A stretch of DNA of 20,883 nucleotides from an uncultured Eubacteriales bacterium (lineage in GTDB: Bacteria; Bacillota; Clostridia; Oscillospirales; Oscillospiraceae). The stretch lies in contig URSX01000022.1 in assembly GCA_900550615.1 (NCBI GenBank), forward strand, positions 1-20,883. Direction: 5' to 3'. How positions within the stretch are numbered: the stretch's first letter is position 1; every line of letters starts with the position of its first letter. The notes beneath the pieces are model-generated. The model saw nothing but the letters and a program-made list of their open reading frames with translations. It was not told the origin of the DNA and ran no database searches. The position numbers and the translations under genes are program-made. This document shows, piece after piece, positions 8,681 to 16,947 of the stretch.

Positions 8681-11600
8681 TTATCCGGCGGAGCTGTCTC
8701 TCCGCTTCTTCAGGAGTGCAGTACCCGCCGCGATGCCGCTGGCGGCCAGCAGGCCGAGCCACAGGGCGGGGTTGCCCCTGTCCCCGGTCTCGGGCTCCTC
8801 CGGCAGCTTGGCAATCACCGTGTCATGCCGGTCGATCTCCCGGAGTCCCGCCTCATCGGCGAAGCAGCGCCGGCAGTCGTCGCAGTACCAATACTCGGTG
8901 TTGCCGGTCTCCGCGCTCGTGGCCTCCTTGGCGGCTATGTACCGCAGCTGCAGGTGCTTGCTGCTATTCAGCTCACCGTAGCTCTCGCCGCAAACGCTGC
9001 ACACGGCCCGATCCTTGCAGGTGGCCTCGCCGCCGGAATGGCCGGTGGCGGGAATGGCCTTCCCCTCGCTGAGCCGCGCTCCGCAGCCCAGGCAGAAGGT
9101 GTCGCCGGTATAGCCGTCCTCGGTGCAGGAAGCGTTCTTGCTGCCCCGGACCTCGGTGCCGCCCACATGGCTGCTGCCGTTCAGCTCACCGTAGCTCTCG
9201 CCGCAAACGCTGCACACGGCCTTGTCCTTGCAGGTAGCCTCGCCGCCGGAATGGCCTGCGTTTACGGTGACGGTGACCTCGGCGATGTTCCCCGCTCGGT
9301 CATACGCCGTCACAGTCTGCGCGCCCGCCTTGGCCGGGAGCACGAACTGTCCGTTTTCGTCCAGAGAGACGGGCACATTGTCCACCCGCACCTCCTGCAA
9401 ATTCTCCTCGCGCACCGTCACCGTCACGGGCCCGCAGAAGACCTCTCCCGCGGTGATGCCGGAGATCACCGGCGGGGTGCTGTCCAGCGTGATGCCGTCG
9501 GAGCGCAGACAGGTGATGTTCAGATTGCCATCCACCAGCAGGGCGTAGACGATGTACCTGCCGTCCTCCTGCAGGGTAAAGCTGCCCTCGTAGCCGTGCA
9601 TGACGAGACCTGTCAACTGCGCCGGAGTCAGATCCTCCGTAGTGACATAGTAGCCCACCTGGACGCACCCGCTGTTGTCGGAGGCATCGATGGTCACGGT
9701 CTGGCTGCCTGAGAGGAACTGGGTATAGGTAAGCGTTTCCTGGAACGTCTGCCAGGTGCTCTGTCCGATGGTGATGGAGCCGGTGGGTTTTTCCGCGTCC
9801 TTCCACCGGGCGGTCAGGGTGATCTCCGTCACGGAATCCCTCTCCGCCAGGTCGGCGTAGGTGGTGTCCTCGGTAACGGTCACATCGCCGCACTGCCAGA
9901 ACCGGAATTGCCAGCCGCTGCGGGTGGGCTCGTCTACGCCGCTGAGCACCTTGTCCGTCCACCGCAGACCCGTCCTGTCCGCCGCTGCGGAGCCGCCGTC
10001 CGTGTCAAAGAGCACGCTGTAGCCGGAGCGCACCGTCCACCCGGCCTCCAGTTGGACCTCGGTGAGCACGGGCGTGTCGAAGTCGTACAGCGCCCCGCCC
10101 AGATACCAGCCGCCGAATATGTAGCCGTTCTTTCCGGGCTTTTCCGGCACAGCCGCCTTCTGGCCCCGGAGGATACGCTGCTCCGCCGGTACAGGACTGC
10201 CGTCGGTGCGGAAGGAGAGAGTCACTTTCGCGCTTTCCTCGATGGTGCCGCTGCCGGTGACAGTGCCGTAGAAGATGCCGCCGGTGATGCGTCCGTTATT
10301 CACCACATCGCCCCGGAAAATACCGCTCCGGAGCTCGCCGCTGCAGGTGACGGTGCCGCTGACGCTGCTCTCGCCCACGTCCATAACGCCGCAGATCGCG
10401 GCCGTCTTCTCTACGTTCAGAACCAGCCCCGGATCGGCGCAGGTAATGTTGCCGAGTCTTGCCTGTCCGCATATTTGCAGCCCGGCGCCCTGTGCGGGCT
10501 GCCGCAGCTCCACCGTGCCGCCGGAGGAATCCGCCTGGCCGCGGAATACCCGCCCCTGGTCGGTCGGCTGCATGAATTGGATCGTCCCGCTGTTTTCGGC
10601 GCTGCCTTCCATGAGGAAGTCTGCGCCTGCGCTGACGGTGATGGTTCCGTCATTGCCTGCCCGGCCCGTCAGGGTGAGGGCCGCGTCCGGCTGGACCTGC
10701 ACGGATGTGCCGCCGGAGATGCGCCCGCCCACGGCCGTCAGTGCGCCCTGGACCGATACGAAGGCCTCCATCCGGCCCGTTCCCGCGCAGTCATAGACGG
10801 AGAGCGCGCCGCTGCTGCCCACAGTGATGGGCGTTTCGCCGGAGCTGCCGCCATAGCGGACGGTTTTTCCGTTTAGGCAGAGGTGGAGGGAGCTGCTGAT
10901 CTCCTGCTCCGCCGTCAGTGTCACGTCCTGGAGCAGGTAGTAGTGGCCGCCGGTGGTGGGGAGAGAGTCGTCGGCGGCCCAGGGCAGCCATGTCACATCC
11001 GTGCAGGTGGTGTGCCCGTCATAGGCCGCTCCGCCGCATATGCAGTGGCTGTGGCCCGTGGTCCACTGGGCCGTCAGGGTGGTGACCTCCGCCGGGACGC
11101 TTGTGCCGGGGGAATAGCTCTTGCCGTTGCTGCCCAGCCAGTATAGATTTGCTGCCTCCAGCCCCTGGGGTGCGGTCAGGCCGCTGCCGCCGGGTGCGGT
11201 GAAGGCCGCGCCGTTTTTCACGACCATGCGGATCTCCTGCTGCCCGCCGATGCTGCCGCCGTTCAGCGCCAGGGCCACGGCCTTCAGGCCGTCCTTGCCC
11301 AGCACCCCGGCGTTCAGCACTTCCAGCACCGGGCGGTATCCGTACTGGGCGGCATCCGCGCCCTGGCTGCCCGCGCTCATGGGTACGATGACGATGGTGT
11401 CTGCGGTGCGCAGTCCGCGCACGATCCGCTCTGTCCCGTCGGTGGAATAGCGGAAGGTATCCTGTCCCCAGGAGTACTGTCCCGCCCAGTTTTTGATCCA
11501 GCCGCCGCTGTTGTCGTCGTAGTCCTGTGTGGAATCGTTGAAAATAGAGTTCCACTCATTGTTTTCCGGCTCTGCATACCGGCCGAAGTAGTTGTAGTCG

Positions 11601-14600
11601 TCGTGACTGCCCACGGAGGGGGCGCGCAGCATGTAGTGTACACCGCCGCTGCTGTAGTCCTTGCCGAAGATGAACCCCTCCTTGTTCAGGCTGTCCCAGC
11701 TGACGCTGTGGGTCACATTGTGCTGGGCAATGAACAGGCTGTGGGGATAGTTGTAGCCGTAGAGTCCGCTTTTCTCCGTTTCGGCGGAGGCCAGGTCGGA
11801 GGCGTTGCTTTTCCCGCTGGATGCGCTGTTGAGCACATAGGCCTCCGCGGTGCCCGCGTAGGTAAACGGCACATAGTGCATCGTGGCGTCCGGCAGGCCC
11901 AGGGAGGAGCCGCCCGCCTGGGCGGTATCTGCGTTCACCGTCCCCGGTATGCCCATGGCCGACAGGTCAAACCAGTAGGTCTCGCCCGGCTGGAGGGTGA
12001 ACTGCTGCTCCACCGTCCAGCCTGCCCACAGGGTCATGTCTTCCCTGACCGCGTCCCGGCTGAAATTCCATGGCTGGTACCGGTCATACCATCCGTTCAG
12101 GGTGTAGCCGCTTCGGGTGGTCTGGGGTTCCTGGGCCTTCTGCCCCCGGAGGATGCGCTGGCTGTCTGTGGCCGTGCCCCCGGCGGTGTCGAAGCGCACT
12201 GTTACCTTGGCGCTGTCGTTTATAGTGCCGTCGCCGGTGACGCTGCCCAGATAGGTGCCGCCGTTTATGACGGCCTGGGCCGGCCGACCCCGGGTGTTCA
12301 TGTCCACATCCCCGTAGAAGATGCCGTCATGGATGGTGACCACAGCGGTGGAACCGGCGGCAATGTCTATCTCCGTTTTTCCCAGGAAGGCGCCGCCGGA
12401 GATGCTGCCCGCCTCCATTTTTACCGTTCCGTCAAAGTTGCCGTTTTCCAGCACCGCGCCGGGGGCGGATATCTGGACGCTGCCCTCAGAACTGCCGCCC
12501 TTGACCGTGCCGCTGTTTATGTACAGGCTGCTGCCTTTTGCGAAGTAGGGGCCGTTGCCGTCGTCTTTGCCGATGGTACCGGAGACGGTGCCGCTGGGGC
12601 CGTTGGTCTCCCGGCTGTAGACCTCTCCGGTGAATTCGCCGCCGGTGATGGCGCTGCCGCTGCTGATCACCTTGCCGTGGAAGACGCCGCCGGTGATGCT
12701 GGCCAGGGTGCTGTCCACCTGGGCATTGAATACACCGCCGCCGATGGTGCCGGTGCTGTTTACCGGCTGGGTGAAGGTCGTGCCGAATCCCGAGGAGGAG
12801 CTGCGGCCAATGGTGCCCTTGTTTAGCACAGCACCGTCCACCTGGCCGCCCTCGGCGTACATGGTGGCGGAGGAATCCAGATAGATACCGCTGCTGCTCG
12901 TCTGGCCGCTGGCGGCGTCCGCTGCCTGACAGTCAGAGATGCTGCCGCCCTCCATGGTCAGGGGGCCGGTGCGCACATAGATGCCGCCGCCCAGCTCCTC
13001 GGCGGTGCAGCCGGTGATCTGGGCTGAACCCGCCAGGGTGAGGGGGGCCTCGGTCAGCCACACACCGCCGCCGTATCGGGCCGTGCAGCCCAGGATGCCC
13101 GCCTTGCCGCTGAGGGTAATGGAGCAGTCCTTGGCGGAGTTAATGCCGCCGCCCCGGTCTGCCCGGCAGCCCACGATGCTGCCCCCCTGCATGAGCAGGG
13201 TGCAGCCGGAGGCCAGGGTAACGCCGCCGCCCATGCCCGTGGGATTGCTGCCGCCGGTGATGACGCCGCCCTTTACCTCCTTGATGTGCTCCCCGGCGGC
13301 GTCCTCCGCCGCCAGAGTCCACAGGGCCTGGGAGGCGTCAAACCTGTGCACGGCTCCGGGATCGCTGTCGAGGATGGTCAGAGAGCTGCGCAGCGCCGCT
13401 ATAATGACGCTTTTGCTGCTGTTGGCGCTTTTGAATACCTTGCCGTTGAGATCCAGGGTGACGCTGCCCTGGACGATCAGGTTGCCGGTGATGTCCCCCA
13501 TCAGCCTGGCGCTGAGGGTGGAGGAGTCGCTGATCTTGCTCTGCACCGTGGCCAGATCCTGCCCCGAGAAGATCTGGTAGGGGGCTTCCGCCGTGCCGAG
13601 ACCGATGATCTCCGCGCCGGTGAGACCGCCGTTGAAGGTGCCGCCTGCGATGGTACCGCTGTCATTGGTCACGGGGCCGCTGAAGACACCGCCGGTGATG
13701 GTGCCGCCGCTGTTGATCACGGGGCCGTTGAAGGTGCCTGCGATGATGTTGCCCCAGGTGACGTTATACACCGTGCCCTCAAAGGTGCCGCCGGTGAGAT
13801 TGCCGTTATTGTTTATGCTGCCCCGGATCACGCCGTCTGTCACCCTGAAGGGCGTGTTGCTGGAGGCGATGCACACGGCGTCGCCGCCGGTGGTGCTGCC
13901 TGCCTTGCAGTCGCTGATGGTGCCGCCGGTCATGGTGAAGTCGGCATTGCCGCCGGATATATACACGCCAGCGCCGGCTGTACGGGTCAGGTTGGATTTT
14001 TCATTGGTGGTGCAGCCCCGGATGCTGCCGCCGGTCATGCGGAAGACGGAGTAGTGGGCGTATACGCCGCCGCCGTTGCTGACGGAGCCATTCGCCGCGC
14101 AGCCCACGATGTTTCCGCCGTTCATCGTTAGGCCTGCCAGAGAAATGCCGGCCTTGTCCGAGACGTAGATGCCGCCGCCGTATTGGGCCTTGCCGCCGGT
14201 GATGACGCCGCCCTTCACCTCCGTGATGTGCTCCCCGGAGGCGTCCTCCGCCGCCAGGGTCCACAGGGGCTGGGAGGTGTCAAACTTGTGGACGGTTTCG
14301 GGCGAGCTGTCCTCCAGCACCAGCTGGGCGGCGGTCTCTATCCGGATGACGCTGCCGCTGCCGTCGCCCCGGAGCACCTTGCCGTTGAGGTCCAGGGTAA
14401 CGTCGGTGGTGATGAACAGGGACCCGGTGAGGTCGATGTCCGCCATCAGGCGCACCGCTCCGCCGCCGGAAACGGCGGCCTCCAGCTCCTGCGCCGTGCG
14501 GACCTCGGTGGCCGGGCTGGCCTGGGCCGCGCTCTCGCCTGCCAGGGCCACCGTGGGCAGCAGGCTCAGCAGCATGCACAGGGCCAGAAGTGAGCTTGCG

Positions 14601-14614
14601 ATTCGTCTCTTCAT
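8681..14614 (-). CDS. Giant cell-wall-anchored multidomain beta-helix surface protein
   Basis: A 1977-aa exported protein. It has a signal peptide (1-25, ending VALAG). Beta-helix region 1 (about 40-800) contains two copies of a module that starts TLDLNGKV and ends LWTLAAEDA-GEH-EVKGGVITGG (about 60-141 and 375-455). Flg_new/InlB-B-type repeats lie at about 803-867, 1463-1526 and 1530-1604 (GYTLNGWY, GYIFGGWY). A DUF6273-like module occupies about 868-1110 (GYRPVLEVLN). A third LNGK module and beta-helix cover about 1230-1460. Ig-like or bacterial surface domains cover about 1610-1785. Duplicated Cys-rich zinc-ribbon-like units (CSVCGESYGELN at 1801 and 1871) follow. The C-terminal sorting-type signal (1941-1977) is PETGD, a hydrophobic stretch, then KKRRDSSAG. 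The ATG at 14614 is preceded by AAAGGAGGT at 8 nt. Host adhesion or glycan binding is likely but unproven. The sorting motif is non-canonical and no sortase is in the window. Confidence 0.9.
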   Translation of the reverse strand: MKRRIASSLLALCMLLSLLPTVALAGESAAQASPATEVRTAQELEAAVSGGGAVRLMADIDLTGSLFITTDVTLDLNGKVLRGDGSGSVIRIETAAQLVLEDSSPETVHKFDTSQPLWTLAAEDASGEHITEVKGGVITGGKAQYGGGIYVSDKAGISLAGLTMNGGNIVGCAANGSVSNGGGVYAHYSVFRMTGGSIRGCTTNEKSNLTRTAGAGVYISGGNADFTMTGGTISDCKAGSTTGGDAVCIASSNTPFRVTDGVIRGSINNNGNLTGGTFEGTVYNVTWGNIIAGTFNGPVINSGGTITGGVFSGPVTNDSGTIAGGTFNGGLTGAEIIGLGTAEAPYQIFSGQDLATVQSKISDSSTLSARLMGDITGNLIVQGSVTLDLNGKVFKSANSSKSVIIAALRSSLTILDSDPGAVHRFDASQALWTLAAEDAAGEHIKEVKGGVITGGSNPTGMGGGVTLASGCTLLMQGGSIVGCRADRGGGINSAKDCSITLSGKAGILGCTARYGGGVWLTEAPLTLAGSAQITGCTAEELGGGIYVRTGPLTMEGGSISDCQAADAASGQTSSSGIYLDSSATMYAEGGQVDGAVLNKGTIGRSSSSGFGTTFTQPVNSTGTIGGGVFNAQVDSTLASITGGVFHGKVISSGSAITGGEFTGEVYSRETNGPSGTVSGTIGKDDGNGPYFAKGSSLYINSGTVKGGSSEGSVQISAPGAVLENGNFDGTVKMEAGSISGGAFLGKTEIDIAAGSTAVVTIHDGIFYGDVDMNTRGRPAQAVINGGTYLGSVTGDGTINDSAKVTVRFDTAGGTATDSQRILRGQKAQEPQTTRSGYTLNGWYDRYQPWNFSRDAVREDMTLWAGWTVEQQFTLQPGETYWFDLSAMGIPGTVNADTAQAGGSSLGLPDATMHYVPFTYAGTAEAYVLNSASSGKSNASDLASAETEKSGLYGYNYPHSLFIAQHNVTHSVSWDSLNKEGFIFGKDYSSGGVHYMLRAPSVGSHDDYNYFGRYAEPENNEWNSIFNDSTQDYDDNSGGWIKNWAGQYSWGQDTFRYSTDGTERIVRGLRTADTIVIVPMSAGSQGADAAQYGYRPVLEVLNAGVLGKDGLKAVALALNGGSIGGQQEIRMVVKNGAAFTAPGGSGLTAPQGLEAANLYWLGSNGKSYSPGTSVPAEVTTLTAQWTTGHSHCICGGAAYDGHTTCTDVTWLPWAADDSLPTTGGHYYLLQDVTLTAEQEISSSLHLCLNGKTVRYGGSSGETPITVGSSGALSVYDCAGTGRMEAFVSVQGALTAVGGRISGGTSVQVQPDAALTLTGRAGNDGTITVSAGADFLMEGSAENSGTIQFMQPTDQGRVFRGQADSSGGTVELRQPAQGAGLQICGQARLGNITCADPGLVLNVEKTAAICGVMDVGESSVSGTVTCSGELRSGIFRGDVVNNGRITGGIFYGTVTGSGTIEESAKVTLSFRTDGSPVPAEQRILRGQKAAVPEKPGKNGYIFGGWYLGGALYDFDTPVLTEVQLEAGWTVRSGYSVLFDTDGGSAAADRTGLRWTDKVLSGVDEPTRSGWQFRFWQCGDVTVTEDTTYADLAERDSVTEITLTARWKDAEKPTGSITIGQSTWQTFQETLTYTQFLSGSQTVTIDASDNSGCVQVGYYVTTEDLTPAQLTGLVMHGYEGSFTLQEDGRYIVYALLVDGNLNITCLRSDGITLDSTPPVISGITAGEVFCGPVTVTVREENLQEVRVDNVPVSLDENGQFVLPAKAGAQTVTAYDRAGNIAEVTVTVNAGHSGGEATCKDKAVCSVCGESYGELNGSSHVGGTEVRGSKNASCTEDGYTGDTFCLGCGARLSEGKAIPATGHSGGEATCKDRAVCSVCGESYGELNSSKHLQLRYIAAKEATSAETGNTEYWYCDDCRRCFADEAGLREIDRHDTVIAKLPEEPETGDRGNPALWLGLLAASGIAAGTALLKKRRDSSAG
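8967..9043. repeat. Intragenic direct repeat, copy 1 (77 bp)
   Basis: The DNA for the second CSVCGESYGELN unit matches 9180-9256 over 77 bp with about four differences. Offset is 213 bp, a multiple of three, so gain or loss by recombination keeps the frame. Confidence 0.8.
9180..9256. repeat. Intragenic direct repeat, copy 2 (77 bp)
   Basis: Partner of 8967-9043; encodes the first Cys-rich unit (residues about 1787-1812) of the giant surface protein. Confidence 0.8.
13250..13343. repeat. Intragenic direct repeat of the LNGK/AAED module, copy 1
   Basis: This 94-bp stretch matches 14192-14285 with about six differences at an offset of 942 bp (314 codons). It encodes the most conserved end of the repeated module (residues about 425-455). 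Confidence 0.75.
14192..14285. repeat. Intragenic direct repeat of the LNGK/AAED module, copy 2
   Basis: Partner of 13250-13343, encoding residues about 110-141. The protein-level similarity extends further upstream than the DNA match, so the duplication is old with a recently homogenised core. Confidence 0.75.
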
Positions 14615-14681
14615 TCTCTCATACCTCCTTTTATTTTTCGGGGGTGCATGGTGAAATTGTGCTAAATGATTGTTTAATTAA

Positions 14682-14710
14682 ATTGTATCATAAACCATAT
14701 GGGTATGCAA
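14682..14710 (-). promoter_or_regulatory. Sigma-A-type promoter of the giant surface protein gene
   Basis: On the minus strand TTGCAT (14705-14710), a 17-nt spacer and TACAAT (14682-14687). This gives a leader of about 60 nt. The region is AT-rich compared with its surroundings. Confidence 0.65.
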
Positions 14711-14944
14711 CAGATTTTTTTCGCAGCGGCGGAGAATTTGTCGGGAAAACGCCACCGATCCTGCCCGGCATTTAACCCAACATTTTACACAACATTTGCC
14801 ATGGCTTTTGCCAGCATTTACCCGGCAGGGATGGCTGCCGACGGAGGGGAAAATGTCGTGGTCCGCGATAAAAAGCTTGTAGTCGGAGCCCATGCGTGGT
14901 ACAGTGGTCAGAGAGATAAAAAACAGACGGCGGGGGAGAGAGAA
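14711..14944. other. Intergenic region with a CATTT repeat array
   Basis: No gene seen. An ATG at 14699 is in frame with the membrane protein gene, but the added 82 residues have no membrane or family character. CATTT, always preceded by a purine-C type context (GGCATTT, AACATTT, AACATTT, AGCATTT), starts at 14769, 14781, 14793 and 14815. The first three are 12 bp apart and the last 22 bp on. A regulator binding array is possible. Confidence 0.4.
14877..14905 (+). promoter_or_regulatory. Possible promoter of the YwaF-like gene
   Basis: TTGTAG (14877-14882), 17-nt spacer, TACAGT (14900-14905), about 40 nt before the ATG at 14945. Both boxes are 4-5 of 6 matches, so this is moderate support. 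Confidence 0.45.
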
Positions 14945-15682
14945 ATGTTTACAGCGGAGCATCTGATCTGGATGGTACTGTGCGCGGCCTTCATCGCGGG
15001 CATGACTGTGCTCAGCACCAAAAAGCGGTGGAGCCTGCGGCAGGCGGGATATGTGATGACGGCCATCTGCGCCTTCAGCGAGGTGAGCAAGGTCATGAGC
15101 GAGATGCGCGCCAGCCCTGCCGGGGGCATGGCGCTGGATCCCGGGGCGCTGCCCTTTCATCTGTGCAGTCTGATGCTCTTCGGCGTGCTCTACATCACCT
15201 TTGGCCGGGAGGGCAGGGCCAGGCAGGCGGTCATCAGCTTCCTGGCGGTCATGGGGACCCTGGGCAGCTTCTGCGCCATCATGATCCCCACCAACGGGAC
15301 GGATTTCACCCGGATCTACGCCTACCAGTGCTTTGTGTATCACGCGGGGCTGCTGTGGTTCTGTCTGCATCTGCTTCTCTCCGGCCGGGCGGAGCTGGGT
15401 GCTAAGGCCCTGGTGCGGAACCTGGGGCTTCTGCTGGCGCTGACATTTGCGATGCTCTATGTGAACGGAGCCCTGTCGGCCTACGGCACGAACTTCATGT
15501 ATGTGGTGCGGCCGCCTATGGAGGGACTGCCGTTTCTGAATCTGGACAGGGGCTGGTATGTGTATCTGCTGCGGCTGATGCTGCTGGGGGCCGGACTGGT
15601 GACGCTGTTTCACCTGCCGTTTATCCTCCGGGAGCGGAAGAAAAAGCGGGAGGCGGCAGGGGCTGGCCGGAGCGGAAAATGA
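14945..15682 (+). CDS. YwaF/TMEM164-like integral membrane protein (TIGR02206-like)
   Basis: A 245-aa protein with about seven predicted membrane segments (roughly 6-22, 31-50, 70-86, 93-113, 127-146, 155-175, 205-226) and a basic C-terminal tail. LPFHLCSLML (69-78), YHAGLLWF (132-139) and NFMYVVRPP (183-191) resemble the conserved positions of the YwaF family, whose members have few assigned functions; in animals TMEM164 is an acyltransferase. The family assignment is from memory of the motifs. The ATG at 14945 follows a GGGGGAG purine run; the upstream in-frame ATG at 14699 is rejected. It is probably a single-gene transcript, with hairpins after it (15687-15704 and 15728-15767). Confidence 0.8.
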   Translation: MFTAEHLIWMVLCAAFIAGMTVLSTKKRWSLRQAGYVMTAICAFSEVSKVMSEMRASPAGGMALDPGALPFHLCSLMLFGVLYITFGREGRARQAVISFLAVMGTLGSFCAIMIPTNGTDFTRIYAYQCFVYHAGLLWFCLHLLLSGRAELGAKALVRNLGLLLALTFAMLYVNGALSAYGTNFMYVVRPPMEGLPFLNLDRGWYVYLLRLMLLGAGLVTLFHLPFILRERKKKREAAGAGRSGK

Positions 15683-15686
15683 AAAT

Positions 15687-15704
15687 CCGGACAAGACTGT
15701 CCGG
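15687..15704 (+). terminator. Small hairpin after the YwaF-like gene
   Basis: CCGGACA (15687-15693), loop AGAC, TGTCCGG (15698-15704), starting 4 nt past the stop codon. No clear T-tract follows, so termination here alone is doubtful. Confidence 0.35.
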
Positions 15705-15727
15705 GGTCTGATGAAAAAGAAGTCTCT

Positions 15728-15767
15728 CCCCGCCATCGGTGTGTCATACGGCACACCGATGGCGGGG
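15728..15767. terminator. Strong 16-bp hairpin between YwaF-like and SpoIID genes
   Basis: CCCCGCCATCGGTGTG (15728-15743) pairs perfectly with CACACCGATGGCGGGG (15752-15767), loop of 8 nt. The plus strand continues ATTTGTGTGGTTT, a weak U-tract. The minus strand continues AGAGACTTCTTTTT. It is likely a terminator separating the two plus-strand genes. Confidence 0.6.
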
Positions 15768-15784
15768 ATTTGTGTGGTTTAGGG

Positions 15785-15813
15785 GCATTTTTTCGGACTG
15801 AAGCGCATACAGA
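15785..15813 (+). promoter_or_regulatory. Possible sporulation sigma-E promoter before spoIID
   Basis: GCATTTT (15785-15791), a 14-nt spacer and CATACAGA (15806-15813) are close to the B. subtilis sigma-E pattern (KMATATT, 13-15 nt, CATACAHT), with about 6/7 and 6-7/8 matches. spoIID is a sigma-E gene in Bacillus, so the match is in the expected place. No good sigma-A promoter is visible here. Confidence 0.45.
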
Positions 15814-15838
15814 TAACCCCAAAAGGGGGCGGATACCA

Positions 15839-16834
15839 ATGAGACAGGCATGGATGGCGGGGGTTGCGTGGGTGCTGATACTGTTTGGCGGGGCATGGCT
15901 GCTGGCCCCGGGGATATCTGCGGCGCAGCCGGGAAAAACGGACAGGCCCACCGGACAGACGGAGAAGGCTGACGGACAGGACAGCCGATCGGTGCTGCAG
16001 GTCTATGACGGGGAGAAAACCGTGGAGATGACCATGGCGGAATACCTGCCGGGGGTGGTGCGGGGTGAGATGCCCGCCACCTTCGAGCCGGAGGCGCTGA
16101 AGGCTCAGGCGGTGGCGGAGCGCACGTTCATCTACTACCACATGCAGGGCGGGCGCAAGGCGGCTCACCCTGACGCGGATGTGTGCATGGACTATCGGTG
16201 CTGCAATGCCTGGGTGTCCCAGGAGAAGGCAAAGAGCAACTGGGGCGATAACTATGCGGAATATGAGGGGAAAATACAACAGTCTGTAAAGGAAACGGAC
16301 GGGCAGGTGATGCTCTACGACGGCAAACCCATTCTGGCGGCGTTCCACTCCTCGTCGGCGGGGATCACCGCCAAGAGCAGCGACGTCTGGGTGTCGGATC
16401 GGCCCTACCTGGTCAGCGTGGAGAGCCCGGAAAACGCCGACAGCGTGCCCAACTACTACAGCGTGAACACCTTTGCGCCGGAGGAGTTCCGGGAGAAGAT
16501 CCTGGCCCAGGAGCCGGAGGCCGTGCTGGAGGGATCGCCCAAGGGGTGGGTCACGGAGCTGAAGCAGAACAGCTCCGGCCGGGTGGAGAGCGTCAGCATC
16601 GGTGGGGTGGCGCTGCGGGGCACCCGGGTCAGGAGTATTCTGGGGCTGCGGTCGGCCTGCTTCACGGTGGAGTGCACGGACAGCGCTGTGATTTTTCGGG
16701 TCACTGGCTATGGTCACGGCGTGGGCATGAGCCAGTACGGGGCCAACGCCCTGGCCAAGGAGGGCAAGAGCTGGCAGGAAATTTTGAAGTGGTATTACCG
16801 GGGGGTGTCTATTGAAAGCTGGCGGCAAACATGA
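15839..16834 (+). CDS. spoIID: SpoIID-type peptidoglycan lytic transglycosylase
   Basis: A 331-aa protein with a short cytoplasmic N-terminus, one membrane anchor or signal (about 7-29), a low-complexity linker (30-50) and a SpoIID/LytB domain to the end. Marks are PGVVRGEMPATFEPEALKAQ (71-90) with the expected catalytic Glu at 85 (or 83), SSSAGITAKSSDVW, and the terminal GHGVGMSQYGANALA. His110, Cys116, Cys121 and Cys122 have the spacing I recall for the zinc site of Clostridioides difficile SpoIID (His134, Cys140, His145, Cys146), so the third ligand would be Cys instead of His. SpoIID trims glycan strands lacking stem peptides during engulfment of the forespore. The start at 15839 follows GGGGGCGGA; upstream codons in the same frame lack a ribosome binding site. 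The usual partners (spoIIQ, spoIIP, spoIIM) are not in view, so a non-sporulation paralogue is possible. Confidence 0.85.
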   Translation: MRQAWMAGVAWVLILFGGAWLLAPGISAAQPGKTDRPTGQTEKADGQDSRSVLQVYDGEKTVEMTMAEYLPGVVRGEMPATFEPEALKAQAVAERTFIYYHMQGGRKAAHPDADVCMDYRCCNAWVSQEKAKSNWGDNYAEYEGKIQQSVKETDGQVMLYDGKPILAAFHSSSAGITAKSSDVWVSDRPYLVSVESPENADSVPNYYSVNTFAPEEFREKILAQEPEAVLEGSPKGWVTELKQNSSGRVESVSIGGVALRGTRVRSILGLRSACFTVECTDSAVIFRVTGYGHGVGMSQYGANALAKEGKSWQEILKWYYRGVSIESWRQT

Positions 16835-16947
16835 TATAATCAGGTATCAAAAATTGTCGGGGCGGGGATAGGACGCCGGGAGATACGGCGAGATATGAAA
16901 ATAGTACGGCGCAAGGACAGGGTTATTGGCTGGGAGTGCGGCGAAAC

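Noticed and set aside
8339..14131. Several long plus-strand open frames opposite the giant surface gene
   Set aside because: Compositionally biased antisense shadows; the minus strand has a signal peptide, known repeats and a sorting signal.
14699..14944. Upstream start that would lengthen the YwaF-like protein by 82 residues
   Set aside because: No ribosome binding site, the added sequence is not membrane-like, and it would overlap the promoter of the divergent gene.
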